A stretch of 64,000 bases of DNA from Ascarosepion bandense (taxonomy: Eukaryota; Mollusca; Cephalopoda; Sepiida; Sepiidae). The stretch spans positions 124,001 through 188,000 of the forward strand of contig JBBBDQ010000401.1 of the NCBI GenBank assembly GCA_037127315.1. The letters run 5' to 3'. Positions 42,765 through 53,005 of the stretch are shown one piece after another; positions within the stretch are counted from its first letter, which is position 1; every line of letters starts with the position of its first letter. A model generated the notes under the pieces. The model searched no databases. It was not told the DNA's origin and saw only the letters and a program-made list of their open reading frames with translations. The position numbers and the translations under genes were made by a program.

Positions 42765-42820
42765 TCGTGTTCCTTCAAGACGTAGGTGTTCATGGTTCTC
42801 TCCGCTTTCTTCTAAGAGGC
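42765..42820 (-). mobile_element. LINE type 2, 3' end fragment
   Basis: Minus strand GAGAACCATGAACACCTACG then TCTTGAAGGAACACGACACA matches the 3' end of the LINE at 37429-38215. Confidence 0.6.
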
Positions 42821-43319
42821 TCAAATGACATGTTTTTAAAATATAGTTCCTTTTTAATTCATAATCTGGAGTGGTTACTAAATAAAACTCATACCTTAAT
42901 ATTACGGACCTCTCTTTAACGGATATCAGAAGAATAGGACAAAATCTGAAGCAGCCAAGTTTATAAGTCCTACGCGCTACGGACGGAGTTATGGCAACAG
43001 TTGATAAAAGCCACTGCTTCGTGAGCTGACCGCTAGTTTGTGGGTCGCCACTTTGTTTGCATCAGTATAACAATACGTGTAGCTTATCGCTTCATGGGTT
43101 CTCCCTCTTTTTTTATATGCGGGTTTGTTTAAGTGGTTTTATATTCATAATTTTCTATAAACATATCTTCTGGAGGAAAGGTATGAAAGAAGGGTGAATT
43201 TAACCATAGTACAAAATAATGTATATTTACGCAGAACGGGCATTTTATAGTGTCAGATTAGATAATGTGCTTCATTAAATCTATAAAACAATTCACAGAT
43301 TTAAACAAAAAAAAGAAAA

Positions 43320-44101
43320 AGTAATGAAAGCTTTAAAACTAATCCATGGTCCTGGAGCTCAGACTCTTTGGATGTTGGCACGAAAGACTAAAAAGCAATA
43401 GTTGTTTCCAGTTAAAGCGAAACCGTAGATTGAAAGAAAAATGAATGGATGTAAGTGAAATTTTGATTTCCGGTATCGATGTCAAATAAGTTTTCCGTCG
43501 CAAACTGAATTTTGAAGGTAAAATGGTATCGTGGCAGAGACTAAGAACTACAATTATACCTACTTAGAGCAAAAATCAAAATAAAAGGGCTGAAAACCTG
43601 ATTTCGATCAGACTCGATAGGATATCGGGGTATCGATTTCCAGTATCTGAGTCAAATAAGTCATCCAAGGATAAAACTAACCTAAGTAAGTCCATGAAAA
43701 TGTATCGTACCCATCGGGAGTAAAATTAAAAAAAGTGAGCCATATTGATGGCTGAATATCGGTTTTTGATAAGATTTGATAGAATATCAGGAGTATCGAT
43801 TACCGATATCGGAGAAAATGAATCGTCTGAGAAGATTTACTAATGTTTGAGACTGAAAACTATAATTTTACCAAGTTAGAGCAAATTCTGCAGTAAGAAC
43901 CACGATAAAAAGGGCTGAAATCCTGATCTTGATCAGACCTGATCGGATATCGAGGTATTGATTTCCGATATCGAGGAGAAATCGGAAAAAATAAGTAGCC
44001 CATGACCTGACCGGAAGCCTAAAGAATATTTGTGTGAAGTTTAGTAAGAATCGGATAAAAATTGTGGATTTGTTTAAAGGGCAGACAGACAAACAAACAC
44101 A

Positions 44102-44165
<64 letters not shown>

Positions 44166-44220
44166 AACAAACAAACAAACAAACATCTTGCCTTTTATAT
44201 ATAGATAGATAGTTGGTTAG
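43320..44220 (+). repeat. Long dispersed repeat related to the 32.8-kb element
   Basis: 43320-43600 matches the inside of 32767-33217. It continues with diverged tandem-like segments (GATCAGACTCGATAGGATAT, GATAAGATTTGATAGAATAT, GATCAGACCTGATCGGATAT) and ends with GAATCGGATAAAAATTGTGG, GGGCAGACAGACAAACAAAC, (CA)n, (CAAA)n and ATCTTGCCTTTTATATATAG. The reverse of that right end is at 60220-60330. This probably represents the longer parent of the short element. Confidence 0.7.
44103..44184. repeat. (CA)n-(CAAA)n microsatellite
   Basis: CA to 44160 then CAAA units to about 44184, inside the repeat above. Confidence 0.95.
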
Positions 44221-44319
44221 CAACAATTCATCTTAAAAATTTGAAAATCAATTAACAAAATCTGTTGAATTTTTATTATGTTTTTATATTGGTATAATAA
44301 GTAAAAAATATGTAGTGTG

Positions 44320-44334
44320 CCCCCCCCCCCCCCC
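44320..44334. repeat. Poly(C) run
   Basis: Fifteen C in a row, unusual in this AT-rich sequence. Confidence 0.9.
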
Positions 44335-44939
44335 GCAAAAAAATTGACATTCTTTTGTTGTCCAATAACATAGCCAATTCTCGCACAAATGGTCACAAAA
44401 CTTAACCAAAGGTGTAAAATCTCAGTTGAACGTGCGGACTTAATGAGAATCCACTAATCTACTAAGAAGATGGATCATGAACCATTGTTAATGACAATTT
44501 GCTGTTCACCTGAGCTTGTTCTTTTTTTATGGGGAAAAGGAAAGGTTTATATCTCCCATTCATCTTACAAGCTAAAAGTACTTAAGCAGATAGTCACATG
44601 TTAAATTACGTCATTTTTTGTCACCCTGTATATCAAAATATTTATGCGGTAATTAATAATGAGAACTTAATAAACTTTTGATGAGATCTTTTGATAAAAT
44701 TTGATGTGGAAACGCAAATTAAACATTAGAATACTGGAGGATAGGAAATTAAGAATTAATTTCATTTTTACAAAAATTCACAATGACGTGTGAAATCCTG
44801 GTTTTGCCAAATAGAAAAAAGATTGATCATGTGCTTAAAGAAAAAGTCGAAACCGGATTTCGCGAGTAGATGTTAAATTGAATTTCTGACCAATGGGAGC
44901 GATTTACAAGACTGAGAAGAATTAGAGATCCAGTGCGAA

Positions 44940-45480
44940 AAAACTAAATGGCTATAAAGGCTTCGGTCAGTGTCAGCCAGACAGTCAGAAGGGAAAGCGA
45001 GAGAGACAAAACAATAATAACTAACGGGAGAAACTTCAAGTCAACCCGGACGTAAGGTCGCATTGCTTATTCGTTCTCTTTCTCTTTCTTTCTCATCTGC
45101 TGATTCCTTTTACTTCTTCTTCTCCATTCTCAACATTCCTATGTGCCTCATGTTATACTTGATAACAAACGGACATTTTAAGACTGAACGAATACTTCAA
45201 AGACACTCCTACCGAACCAACGCTCATACATATATACACATATACGTCCCTGCATACGTACACATAAACTCTTTCTGACAAGTTACTACTAAGAACGTTT
45301 CTACAACTCTTGATACTTTTAACTCATTACGTGTTTCTCATTGAACATTAACTGCTACAATTCTTGTTATTCTTTTGTTTTAACAAATTTCTATTTAAAC
45401 ATACAAAATGTATACTTTCATTCTTCCACACATTTCAACCTGCTGACAACCTTCTGATAATTACAAATAAATTCTAAGCT
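44940..45480 (+). other. Possible solo LTR
   Basis: A TATA-like GGCTATAAAGGCTTCGGTCA at about 44949 followed by AGTCAGCCAGACAGTCAG-like sequence and a pyrimidine-rich leader looks like an LTR promoter region. No partner copy or clear TG...CA ends were found, so this is weak. Confidence 0.25.
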
Positions 45481-45866
45481 GTAGAGAGTTTGGTTATGTA
45501 TGACACAAGGCCGAATCAATAAGCATTAACTATCTCCCTATAGCTTCAGAATAATTGAATAAGTTGAATATGAAACCCAGCTTTCTTTTACCTTTTGTGT
45601 CATTTTGTTTCTCCTTTGTGTTATTTTTTATATTCTATAAATTGTAATAAATTCTTTGTTTTGTGCTCCATTTTATGCAAGATTTTTAACGTTTTTTCCT
45701 TGTACAGAATGTAAAAAATGAATAAGACCAAATGGACCTCAAATCGTCGATCAGCCATTCACAAATATACATTTCGGAAAACTCACAGTTCATACATCGT
45801 ACACAATACGTATAAAAATAATCCTGGCATGAATTAAGCTAATAATGATTTTCTTTTTCTCTCCAG

Positions 45867-45970
45867 TTTATACCGGTTGTGGAGACACCCTGGTCCGCGC
45901 TTATGATGCGAAATCAGGTGCCCTGAAACGTACCTTCAAGGGACACGAGACTGCTATTAATTCTATGCAG
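45867..45970 (+). CDS. WDR86: WDR86-like exon, WD40 blade, version A of a duplicated exon
   Basis: A 104-nt exon with a strong acceptor (TTCTTTTTCTCTCCAG ending at 45866) and donor CAG|GTCATA at 45971. It enters in phase 1 (its first two bases TT complete ATT, Ile) and leaves in phase 0. The product reads YTGCGDTLVRAYDAKSG, LKRTFKGH and TAINSMQ, a complete WD40 blade that keeps the GH dipeptide. It matches the penultimate blade of WDR86. A second version of the same exon is 6.6 kb downstream. With 104 nt it cannot be spliced in series with that version without losing frame. Confidence 0.85.
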
Positions 45971-46139
45971 GTCATAACCTTACCTGCCCACTTCACCTGC
46001 ACTTTGATATGCACTGACCTCAGTAGATGCACTGAAAGTAGTTGCAGATTTCGTTAAGTGATAGCCGGGTGGCTTTCCGTTGTCTTCTGTAAGATTTGGA
46101 ATCCATAGTATTTCTTCTTCTAGGATGCTACCCAAGGCT

Positions 46140-46400
46140 AGAGAGTCTAATCTAACCTGCTATGTCAAGTCACAGGAACTAACCAACGTCTATATCCACT
46201 GAGGCCATATGTCCTTAAGGACAAGAACAACTGAATTTTTGGAACTTATAAACCTAATTACCAGTAACCCTTATTTACCAGAGTTCATATTGCAATTTTT
46301 GATGTTATGGTTTTCTTTAGTATTTTTCACTAGAGCTCATGTTGCCATTTTTGACGCTAAAAATGAGGACAATAGTCTGAATAATGTAAAACTATAAACT
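46140..46400. repeat. Penelope-like/foldback repeat copy
   Basis: TGTCAAGTCACAGGAACTAA, CCAACGTCTATATCCACTG, CCAGAGTTCATATTGCAAT and GAGGACAATAGTCTGAATAA match the repeat at 576-1030. It begins 170 bp after the WDR86 exon A donor. Confidence 0.65.
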
Positions 46401-46794
46401 CTCTTTTCTTTGAGGGAAAAGTTATTTCCAGAGCAATCTACAGAGGTCAATGCATCTTTTGAAATGAGTGAGATTTTTTTTTCACCTTTATCACCTGAGC
46501 GACCACTGCAAATATTCCCACGGCATCCACCTGATCACGTTTCTTTTCTCTAGCACAAGCACCGGACGCCAAGCACCAACAGCACCAAACTCAGAACGAG
46601 GCTTGCAGAGTTTTACTGCGGACTGGTTAATTTCTGTTTTTTCACACCAAATAGGCGTACTTATGACGTTTTTTTTAATACATTGCATCGTTTATTGGGT
46701 TCACTTATGCTTTAACTTGCATTGAAAATGATATTTTTCCCCTCTTCATGCTTTGTAAAAGAAAATATGTTTTTGGTAATTCTCTGTTTTTTTC

Positions 46795-47055
46795 ATCGCG
46801 TGCCAAACCAAAGTGTGGTTCCATCCTTGATAGAGTTCAAAAGCGTCTACGCGGACCTGAATTTATGTTCTACCCTACCACCTCTTTCCCACATACAAAA
46901 AGTTGCAAGCCATCCGTCACTGTTTCCGTATTTCATTAGTAAGAAAGAAGTTCTTTTCGGACAGCTTCTTCCCAAGAACTGCATTTTTGTGGAAAGAACT
47001 CCCGAGAGAATGCTTATCGATCACTGGAATTTTAACCTTTTCAACTGTTAAGGCA
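46795..47055 (+). mobile_element. LINE C-terminal fragment, another subfamily
   Basis: Two frames give RVQKRLRGPEF, HTKSCKPS and then KKFFSDSFFPRTAFLWKELP and STVK, the conserved FFxRTxxLWNSLP region of CR1/jockey-type LINEs with different surrounding residues. Frameshifted at about 46930. Confidence 0.65.
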
Positions 47056-47089
47056 TATAGTGACATAGAAAATATGCATTTGGTGATAT

Positions 47090-47359
47090 CAGCCGTACGT
47101 GATACACGCTTGGGCGATCTTGTCTCTTTCAATACATGACTGACTAGACAGAAGATTTTCCCGCAGTAGATTGCCATTTATTTCTGCGGTAGATTGGTTG
47201 CTAACCAAAGCTATAGAACCTAATCTCTCCTGTTGTACAACCCATAGCGGGAGAGAAAAAAAATGAAAGATACAAAAGGTATTATTCAACTGGAATTCGA
47301 ACGCGGCTCTCCGATTTCTCATTCCGAGCTGATACCCATTGCACCCCCACAAGCACATC
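47090..47359 (-). mobile_element. tRNA-derived SINE (family 1)
   Basis: Minus-strand copy lacking about 40 bp in the middle. B-box side GGAATTCGAACGCGGCTC on the + strand; A-box decayed. Confidence 0.8.
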
Positions 47360-47412
47360 GTTGGTGACATAGTAATCAGATATATCAAACTTAGTATCAC
47401 TCTAGTTTATGG

Positions 47413-47522
47413 ACATATCAAGTTGAATACACCGGTTCTCGTCCGATCACCAAAGTTAAGCAACGTTGAGGCTAGTCACTACTTTGATGGGTGACCGCTT
47501 GGGAATATCAGGTGCTGTAAGC
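47413..47522 (+). pseudogene. 5S rRNA-like sequence (SINE-borne)
   Basis: Reads GTTGAATACACCGGTTCTCG, TCCGATCACCAAAGTTAAGC, AACGTTGAGG, then GATGGGTGACCGCTTGGGAA and TATCAGGTGCTGTAAGC, which follows eukaryotic 5S rRNA with several changes. The first nine or so bases are missing. The internal promoter blocks (A-box AAGTTAAGCAACG and C-box) are largely kept. The stem that joins 5' and 3' ends is lost, so it is not a normal 5S gene. Confidence 0.85.
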
Positions 47523-47674
47523 GTTTTTTGACGGATATGCGTTGTGGTACAGTGAATATCGGCTCGGAAAGAGAAATCGGGGAGCCGTGTTCGAATTCCA
47601 GTTGAATGCCTTGCATTCACTTACGCGCTAATATTCTTGGGAGAGGTGTTAATCCGTCCCTTCTCTCGAAAATA
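47413..47674 (+). mobile_element. Composite 5S-tRNA SINE, 3'-truncated
   Basis: A 5S rRNA-like unit (47413-47522) is followed, after GTTTTTTGAC, by the head and middle of the family 1 SINE (47532-47674: TTGTGGTACAGTGAATATCG, GTGTTCGAATTCC). The SINE 3' part is missing. Confidence 0.8.
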
Positions 47675-48071
47675 ACTTTTCAGTGAAATACTCCATTCGA
47701 AGTTTAAGCTTCACCTTGGCTCCCGTATCTGTGGCAAACAACCAGGGAGATGAGTTAGTATTATGTTTCCCACCCCCTGATAATTAATAATTTCTTAAAG
47801 TAAAGAATACAAACTGACTGATTTTCTTTGAAAAAGTCAATTTCATTTACGTCATCTTCTCAGATTAATCTTCCGATGTTGAAATTGGAAGATAAATCTA
47901 ATTGCGTTATCAAGAGATTTTCAAATACATTAAATAAATTGCGAATCTCTCCTTTGCTTCACAAAGAAAGAACGCTGGTATATTTTTTTTGTTCAGAAAA
48001 TCGCTTGCCAATACTTGCTTCTACAAATCGGGATGATAGCATATGTTATGCTATACTAATATAGGATGTAT

Positions 48072-48381
48072 AGGATGTGCGTCGTGGTGCAGTGGATATC
48101 GGCTCGGAACGAGAAACCGGGAAGCCGAGTTCGAATTCCAGTCGAATTCATTGCATTCACTTACGCGCAAATACCCTTGGGAAAGGTATTAATCCGTCTC
48201 TTCCCTCCAGTTATGGGTTAAATAATAGGACAGATTGGGTTCTGTAGCCTTGGTCGGCAACCAGTCTACTGCAGAAAGCAATGGCAACCTACTGCGGGAT
48301 AATCTTCTGCCCAGTCAGTCATGTCTCTTTCGAGACATGATCGCCCAAGCGTGTATCACGTGTGGCACTTAACTGACTGAC
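48072..48381 (+). mobile_element. tRNA-derived SINE (family 1), full length
   Basis: One of the best copies: A-box TGGTGCAGTGG, B-box-like GAGTTCGAATTCC, complete body and terminal ACTTAACTGACTGAC. Sits between WDR86 exon versions A and B. Confidence 0.95.
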
Positions 48382-48940
48382 AGGGGATATCCGTAAAGGT
48401 GAACGAGAACAATCTACTCCCGTAGATCAAATACACGGCTCAGTTCGAAATTCCCTGTAGGTTACTCGGATCGACATACACCTGATGGAGGCAGGAGAGC
48501 ACAACGGTCGAAACGACGATAGTAACAAAAATGTGGGTCTGTATATGGCATCCATAAGTATCAAGAGACCCCATAGAGTGCCCAGAGTGATGCCTCAGCT
48601 ACTGGTGGCGGTGCAGCATCTGTTATGACTGTACAGGCCCACACGGAGGTGACACTCTCGGTTACAACCAATGCCTGTGAAGATTCTCTTCTCCGATATC
48701 GCTGTTTTCTTTCCTTCGAGCACGCTTCACCCCGGTGACAAGCCTCCGTTTCTTCGTTCCTTCACCCAGTCCTCGATGTAAATCACGTCTTCAGCGTAAA
48801 CGATCTCTCAACGTCCATGTCCATCACCCACATATTATTTGAGGTGAAGATAAGGTCACCCTCGTATGCCGGCAAATAAAGTAAAGTCCGCATATAAATA
48901 CTGTAAATAATGATAACTCCTCACAACTCCAAAAATTAAT
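48382..48940. other. GC-richer unassigned stretch with Penelope-like motif
   Basis: More GC than the surroundings. At 48481-48527 CCTGATGGAGGCAGGAGAGC then ACAACGGTCGAAACGAC resembles the Penelope-type terminal motif, but with CTGATGG and no U before the cleavage C. The rest is unrecognised; no open frame of note. Confidence 0.35.
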
Positions 48941-48942
48941 AC

Positions 48943-49260
48943 GGATAATTTTTTTTTAATCGTATCACTATGAGCAAAGCGGTAATGCCACTGATGTGCA
49001 GGGGGCTACATAAGAGTAAAAAATTAGATAGGAGTAGAGTAAAGAGAAAAACGAAACAGTTAAGGATGGGAATACAGGTGTGATGACAGGATGGGAATAC
49101 AGGTGTGATGACAGTTGCAAAGGTGGAGAGAAAGGAAAGGATATACAGGGTGGTGAAGAAAGAACTAGAGTCGACTGGTTAAGAGATGAGTATTGACATT
49201 GCATTTAAATTCCTGGAGTTTGTAGCCGTCAGGAAAGCAAGAATATGGAAGCGAGTTTCT
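48943..49260 (-). mobile_element. CR1/jockey-like LINE 3' fragment
   Basis: Reversed tail (CTATGAGCAAAGCGGTAATG, GATGTGCAGGGGGCTACATA) and reversed ORF end (GAGATGAGTATTGACATTGC, TAGCCGTCAGGAAAGCAAGA). A 26-bp piece (GGATGGGAATACAGGTGTGA) is duplicated at about 49065-49110. Confidence 0.85.
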
Positions 49261-49399
49261 AGCATTCTAAAAGTATTTGTGGGACAAATCCGGATTCATT
49301 TATATTTTGACGCGTACAATATCCTTCTACAGAATATACTGATATTTTAAGCAAAAGAAAAGCCTTTAATGTTCATGGGTCCTAACCAAACATGTCTAC

Positions 49400-49828
49400 C
49401 AGTCAGTCAGTTGAGTGCCATACGTGATACACGCTTTGGGGGATAATGTCTCGAAAGAGACATGACTGACTCGTCAGAAGATTATCCGGCAGTAGGTAGC
49501 CATTGCTTTCTGCGGTAGACTGGTTACCAGCCAAGGCTATAGAAACAAATCTGCCCTGTTATTTAACCTATAACTGAAGAGAAAAGATTAATACCTTTCC
49601 CAAGGGTGTTTGTGCGTAAGTGAATGCAAGGAATTCAACTGGAATTCGAACTCGGCAACCTAATTTCGCGTTCCGAGCCGATATCCACTGCACCACAACG
49701 CGCATCCAAAAGTAGACGCTTACAGCACCTGATATTCCCAAGCGGTCACCCATCTAAGTACTGACCAGGTTCGATGTTGCTTAAGTTCGGTGATTGGACG
49801 AGAACCGGTACATTCAACGTGATATGGC
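49400..49828 (-). mobile_element. Composite 5S-tRNA SINE, complete
   Basis: On the minus strand: 5S-like unit (49718-49828), ten-base linker GTCTACTTTT, then a complete family 1 SINE (49400-49708) with A-box TGGTGCAGTGG and terminal ACTGACTG. The best copy of the composite. Confidence 0.85.
49718..49828 (-). pseudogene. 5S rRNA-like sequence (SINE-borne)
   Basis: Minus strand GCCATATCACGTTGAATGTA, CCGGTTCTCGTCCAATCACC, GAACTTAAGCAACATCG, ACTTAGATGGGTGACCGCTT, GGGAATATCAGGTGCTGTAA. Length 111, close to the 119-120 of 5S rRNA but lacking the first bases. Joined directly to a tRNA-derived SINE. Confidence 0.85.
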
Positions 49829-50346
49829 TATTTTTTTTTTGTTTTTTTTTGTTTGTTTTTTCGAAAATGGTCTGCAAAACCGAATTTAAAAGAACGTCAA
49901 TTCTTTTTTTTTTTTCCTTTTTTTCCCCTTTCTTAACAGGTTCTCTTATATTAAATGACGCTTAAAATATGAGACCTCGTTACCTCCAGCCTATTCATCT
50001 AATTTTTGTGCAATAATCACATGACTCAGATAATATTTTATTCTCTCAGCTTTTACAAATCATGAAAGGAAAAAACACTATTGGCAATAAAATAAAACGG
50101 CCTAATATCACGCATACACCGACCAGCATTCATACATACACGTTATTTGCTTTTGGCATAAAATCCAAAATATATATATATTCATCTCAAAACTTCAAAA
50201 GACTCTTATCGTAATTGGAAAGTTTGCTAAGCGTAATAAAGCTTTTTCTTAAAAAAAAAAATTATTATTATGACGGCTGTTGGGAAATATAGTGGAGTGG
50301 TTTCCCGATGCTTTTTGTATGGCTTAAAATTCAGTGCTGATTTTCT

Positions 50347-50505
50347 TTTAAACTGGTTGCCAACCAAAGCTAGAGAACCCAGTCATACCTACCATTTTAT
50401 GCATAATTTTTAGGCGAGTGCAACGAAAGATTCATAACTTTCCCAAGAGTATTAATGCGAAGTAAACACATCTTCGGCCAGAATTCAAACTCTATTATTC
50501 AAGAG
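50347..50505 (-). mobile_element. SINE family 1, old diverged copy
   Basis: AACTGGTTGCCAACCAAAGC, GAGAACCCAGTC, CCCAAGAGTATTAATGCG and GGCCAGAATTCAAACTC follow the family on the minus strand, with many changes. Confidence 0.6.
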
Positions 50506-50629
50506 ATATTTAAGATTTTACAAATGTGAAAATGACTGAAAGAGTCACATTGTCTATATTTACGATCCCCCAATCTCGATATTGAGCGTTCTTCTATGAG
50601 TTTAGCAATTTATTTATATATATACATAC

Positions 50630-50630
50630 A

Positions 50631-50669
<39 letters not shown>
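50630..50669. repeat. (ATT)n microsatellite
   Basis: About 40 bp. Confidence 0.9.
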
Positions 50670-50670
<1 letters not shown>

Positions 50671-50794
50671 CTTCAGCGTTATTTTAATATATATATATAT
50701 ATCCGTGTTTAAAATAGTCACCCTGTATTCTTGTTATTTTTAAACGGTGTGTCTATCGGCCTCCACACTCGTGAAAACTTAAAAGAAAAAAAAG

Positions 50795-50889
50795 GAGTCT
50801 CCGACAGGATTCGAACCTGTGTGCCTCCTTTTCAGGAGAAAAGGACCTGCTCGATATCCGATGTGCTTTAACCCACTCGACCAAATTTC
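50795..50889 (-). pseudogene. tRNA-like sequence of class II form (Leu/Ser type), mismatched acceptor
   Basis: Minus strand: A-box TGGTCGAGTGGGTTAAAGC, possible anticodon arm, long variable arm CTCCT/AGGAG with loop GAAA, perfect T-arm ACAGG/CCTGT around TTCGAAT (B-box GGTTCGAATCC), then a T-run as a Pol III stop. The 3' acceptor side CGGAGAC has no partner on the 5' side. A pseudogene or the head of another SINE is more likely than a working tRNA. Confidence 0.5.
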
Positions 50890-50940
50890 AGTCACGGGTA
50901 TCCAATATAATAACGCATGAAGCAACAAAGATGTAGGATT

Positions 50941-51121
50941 ATATATATATTTTTTAAATCATATCACCCCGAGCAAGGCGGTAACGCCACTGAAGCGCAG
51001 GGGGCTACGTAAGAGTGAAAAGATTGGAAAAGAGAAAACCGGAAACCACATCCTAAACAGGGAGCAAGGGATGAGCCTCTTCATCTGTTCAATAGATGAG
51101 GGTGGAGTGTGAACCGGGCGA
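50941..51121 (-). mobile_element. Element with LINE tail (partner of 34531-34873)
   Basis: Reversed LINE tail (ACCCCGAGCAAGGCGGTAAC, GCAGGGGGCTACGTAAGAG) then reversed GGAGTGTGAACCGGGCGATA and CATCCTAAACAGGGAGCAAG, one unit of the 34.5-kb block. Ends in (TA)n. Confidence 0.75.
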
Positions 51122-51141
51122 TATATATATATATATAAATA

Positions 51142-51146
<5 letters not shown>

Positions 51147-51186
<40 letters not shown>
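51147..51186. repeat. (GT)n microsatellite
   Basis: About 40 bp, after a short TA run at 51121-51136. Confidence 0.95.
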
Positions 51187-51190
<4 letters not shown>

Positions 51191-51317
51191 GTGGCAGAAA
51201 CCATGTCCATGACTCCTGTAATACGTTAGTATCGAAGAATAGTGTGTCTTAAGCAAGATAGTTTGACGGAGCCAACCACTGGCTGGTTTTCATTCAGAGG
51301 GTCCCTTCTCCTAGATT

Positions 51318-51465
51318 ACTCGCCAACCAATGCTATAGGACCCAGATAGAGGAGGGATAAATTCAAACCTTTCACAAGGATATTAGCACGTAAGTGAATG
51401 TAATGAACTCGACTGGAATTCGAACTCGGCTCTCCGATTCCTGAATCCCAGCTGGTATCGATTAC
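51318..51465 (-). mobile_element. SINE family 1, 3'-truncated copy
   Basis: CGCCAACCAATGCTATAGGA, CACGTAAGTGAATGTAATG and CTGGAATTCGAACTCGGCTC, diverged. Confidence 0.75.
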
Positions 51466-52440
51466 TCCTGTTCTTTGTTGTTGTTTTTTAGTTTGTTTTC
51501 TTTTGTGGGGAGGGGATAGGGAGATGAAAGAAGACGAAAGAGACGTTAAGAAGACAAAAAAGAAACATGAGAAAAAAGTGGAATTCGGGAACAATCAGAA
51601 AGAATTCGAGATTTATAACAAAGATGTGGAATGAAAACATCATTGCCACTAATGTCTTACCATTATGTGGGAGGTATTTCTGCCACACTCTATATATAGA
51701 CACTCACACACACACACACTACGTAATCATGAAAAGTTTCCTGTTTAATTCACTTCTAATGTCCAATGAATAATAATTCTTTTTATGTCTACTTGGTCGC
51801 ACGAAGAACGTTTTAGCTTCTCGTACGTATACTGTATGTAAAATCATTTATATATTTATTTTAGAAAACAACCAAAGAATAAATGTTGTATGTCTAGAAT
51901 AAATCATTTGTTCAGTAAGCAAATTCTTTGAATATATTTTTTTCTAAGCAAATAATTTCAAGGTTCGCTCGATGTATTTTTCAAAAAGAATTCGAAAAAG
52001 TTTGTTCATAAACATAGTCCTTCTCTTTGTATATTGATCAGTTGTTTGCCAATTTTACAAATCAAATCATCCGAATAATGAGAAACGTTAATAATAATGA
52101 TTGATTTACCATCGATCAAGGCTATAGGAATGATACAGAGAGATATTATGCATAGCTATATGAATACAACATACGTCACCACTACAAACTTGACAGAAAA
52201 ATCCTTATATTATTTGTTGTGTTAATAAACAGCGAAAAACAATGAAATAATATGCATAAAAATATCGATAAATCAATGAACTGTAAGAGTGCTTATCTGA
52301 TAAGCCCTGAAATTTGAGGCTAAAAGAAAAAATTCAAAATGAGTAATAGATCACAGATAATAATTCAGAATTACACGAATTTATAAAACTGTATCTATGA
52401 ATGCATGGCCACACAAATTTGGGAAATTAGTCTTAGTATT
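51466..52440. other. Nothing recognised
   Basis: AT-rich intron between SINE debris and WDR86 exon version B. A short (CA)n at 51701-51718 only. Confidence 0.4.
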
Positions 52441-52588
52441 GCGTGTGAGTAAAATTGTTTAAAAGCAAAGGACTACCTCCTTTGTTTTATATTATTACGA
52501 TATTCTTTCAACTCACAAATACACTTTGTTTTCTTTATTTTATTTTTCTGCTTTGTTTATATTCTTTGGCGCTGTACATTCTACAAAG

Positions 52589-52695
52589 TCTTCACAGGGT
52601 CTGGAGACGCAAGCGTACGATGCTACAACGCTATATCAGGCGGATTAAAACGCGTTTTCCGGTTGAAAGGGTTACAAGCCATTAGCTGCCTCCAG
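52589..52695 (+). CDS. WDR86: WDR86-like exon, WD40 blade, version B of a duplicated exon
   Basis: A 107-nt exon between acceptor ACATTCTACAAAG (52588) and donor CAG|GTATTT (52696). It enters in phase 1 (TC completes ATC, Ile) and leaves in phase 0, like version A. The 35 codons read FTGSGDASVRCYNAISGG, LKRVFRLKGL and QAISCLQ. There are no stops. About half the residues match version A; some (FTGSGDA, RVFR) look closer to WDR86 of vertebrates than version A does. The GH dipeptide is replaced by GL and one codon is added nearby. The acceptor has a weaker pyrimidine tract than version A. It could be a functional alternative exon or a young decaying duplicate; the open frame and both splice sites favour the former. 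Confidence 0.7.
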
Positions 52696-52804
52696 GTATT
52701 TGTCTTAGCGGTAAAACCATCAAAAATGCTTTTCATTGTTGTCGTTGAACTTGATGGCCAACCAGTGTTTCAACAACAGCTTATGCAATGTGTCTGCTTC
52801 AATT

Positions 52805-52808
<4 letters not shown>

Positions 52809-52853
<45 letters not shown>
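52809..52853. repeat. (TA)n microsatellite
   Basis: About 45 bp, 110 bp after exon version B. Confidence 0.95.
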
Positions 52854-52855
<2 letters not shown>

Positions 52856-53005
52856 TTGTATTATCCGTGTTCTTTTGGTAAATGAATGACATTTCCTTCT
52901 GTTTCTTTATTATTACGAAAGGTTTTTTTTGTTTTCATATAGTGAAATATACAATGTTACGGAAATTCATGCTGATTAACGAAATTGTCTTTAAACAACC
53001 GACAA

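Noticed and set aside
45063..45278. Possible small secreted protein (hydrophobic start)
   Set aside because: Composition follows a CT-rich leader; no homology, no splice context; perhaps inside a solo LTR.
47413..47522. Functional 5S rRNA gene
   Set aside because: Lacks the 5' end and terminal stem, carries many changes and is joined to a SINE.
52455..52685. Open frame overlapping exon version B in another frame
   Set aside because: The WD40 homology and splice phases are in a different frame; this one has no similarity to known domains.
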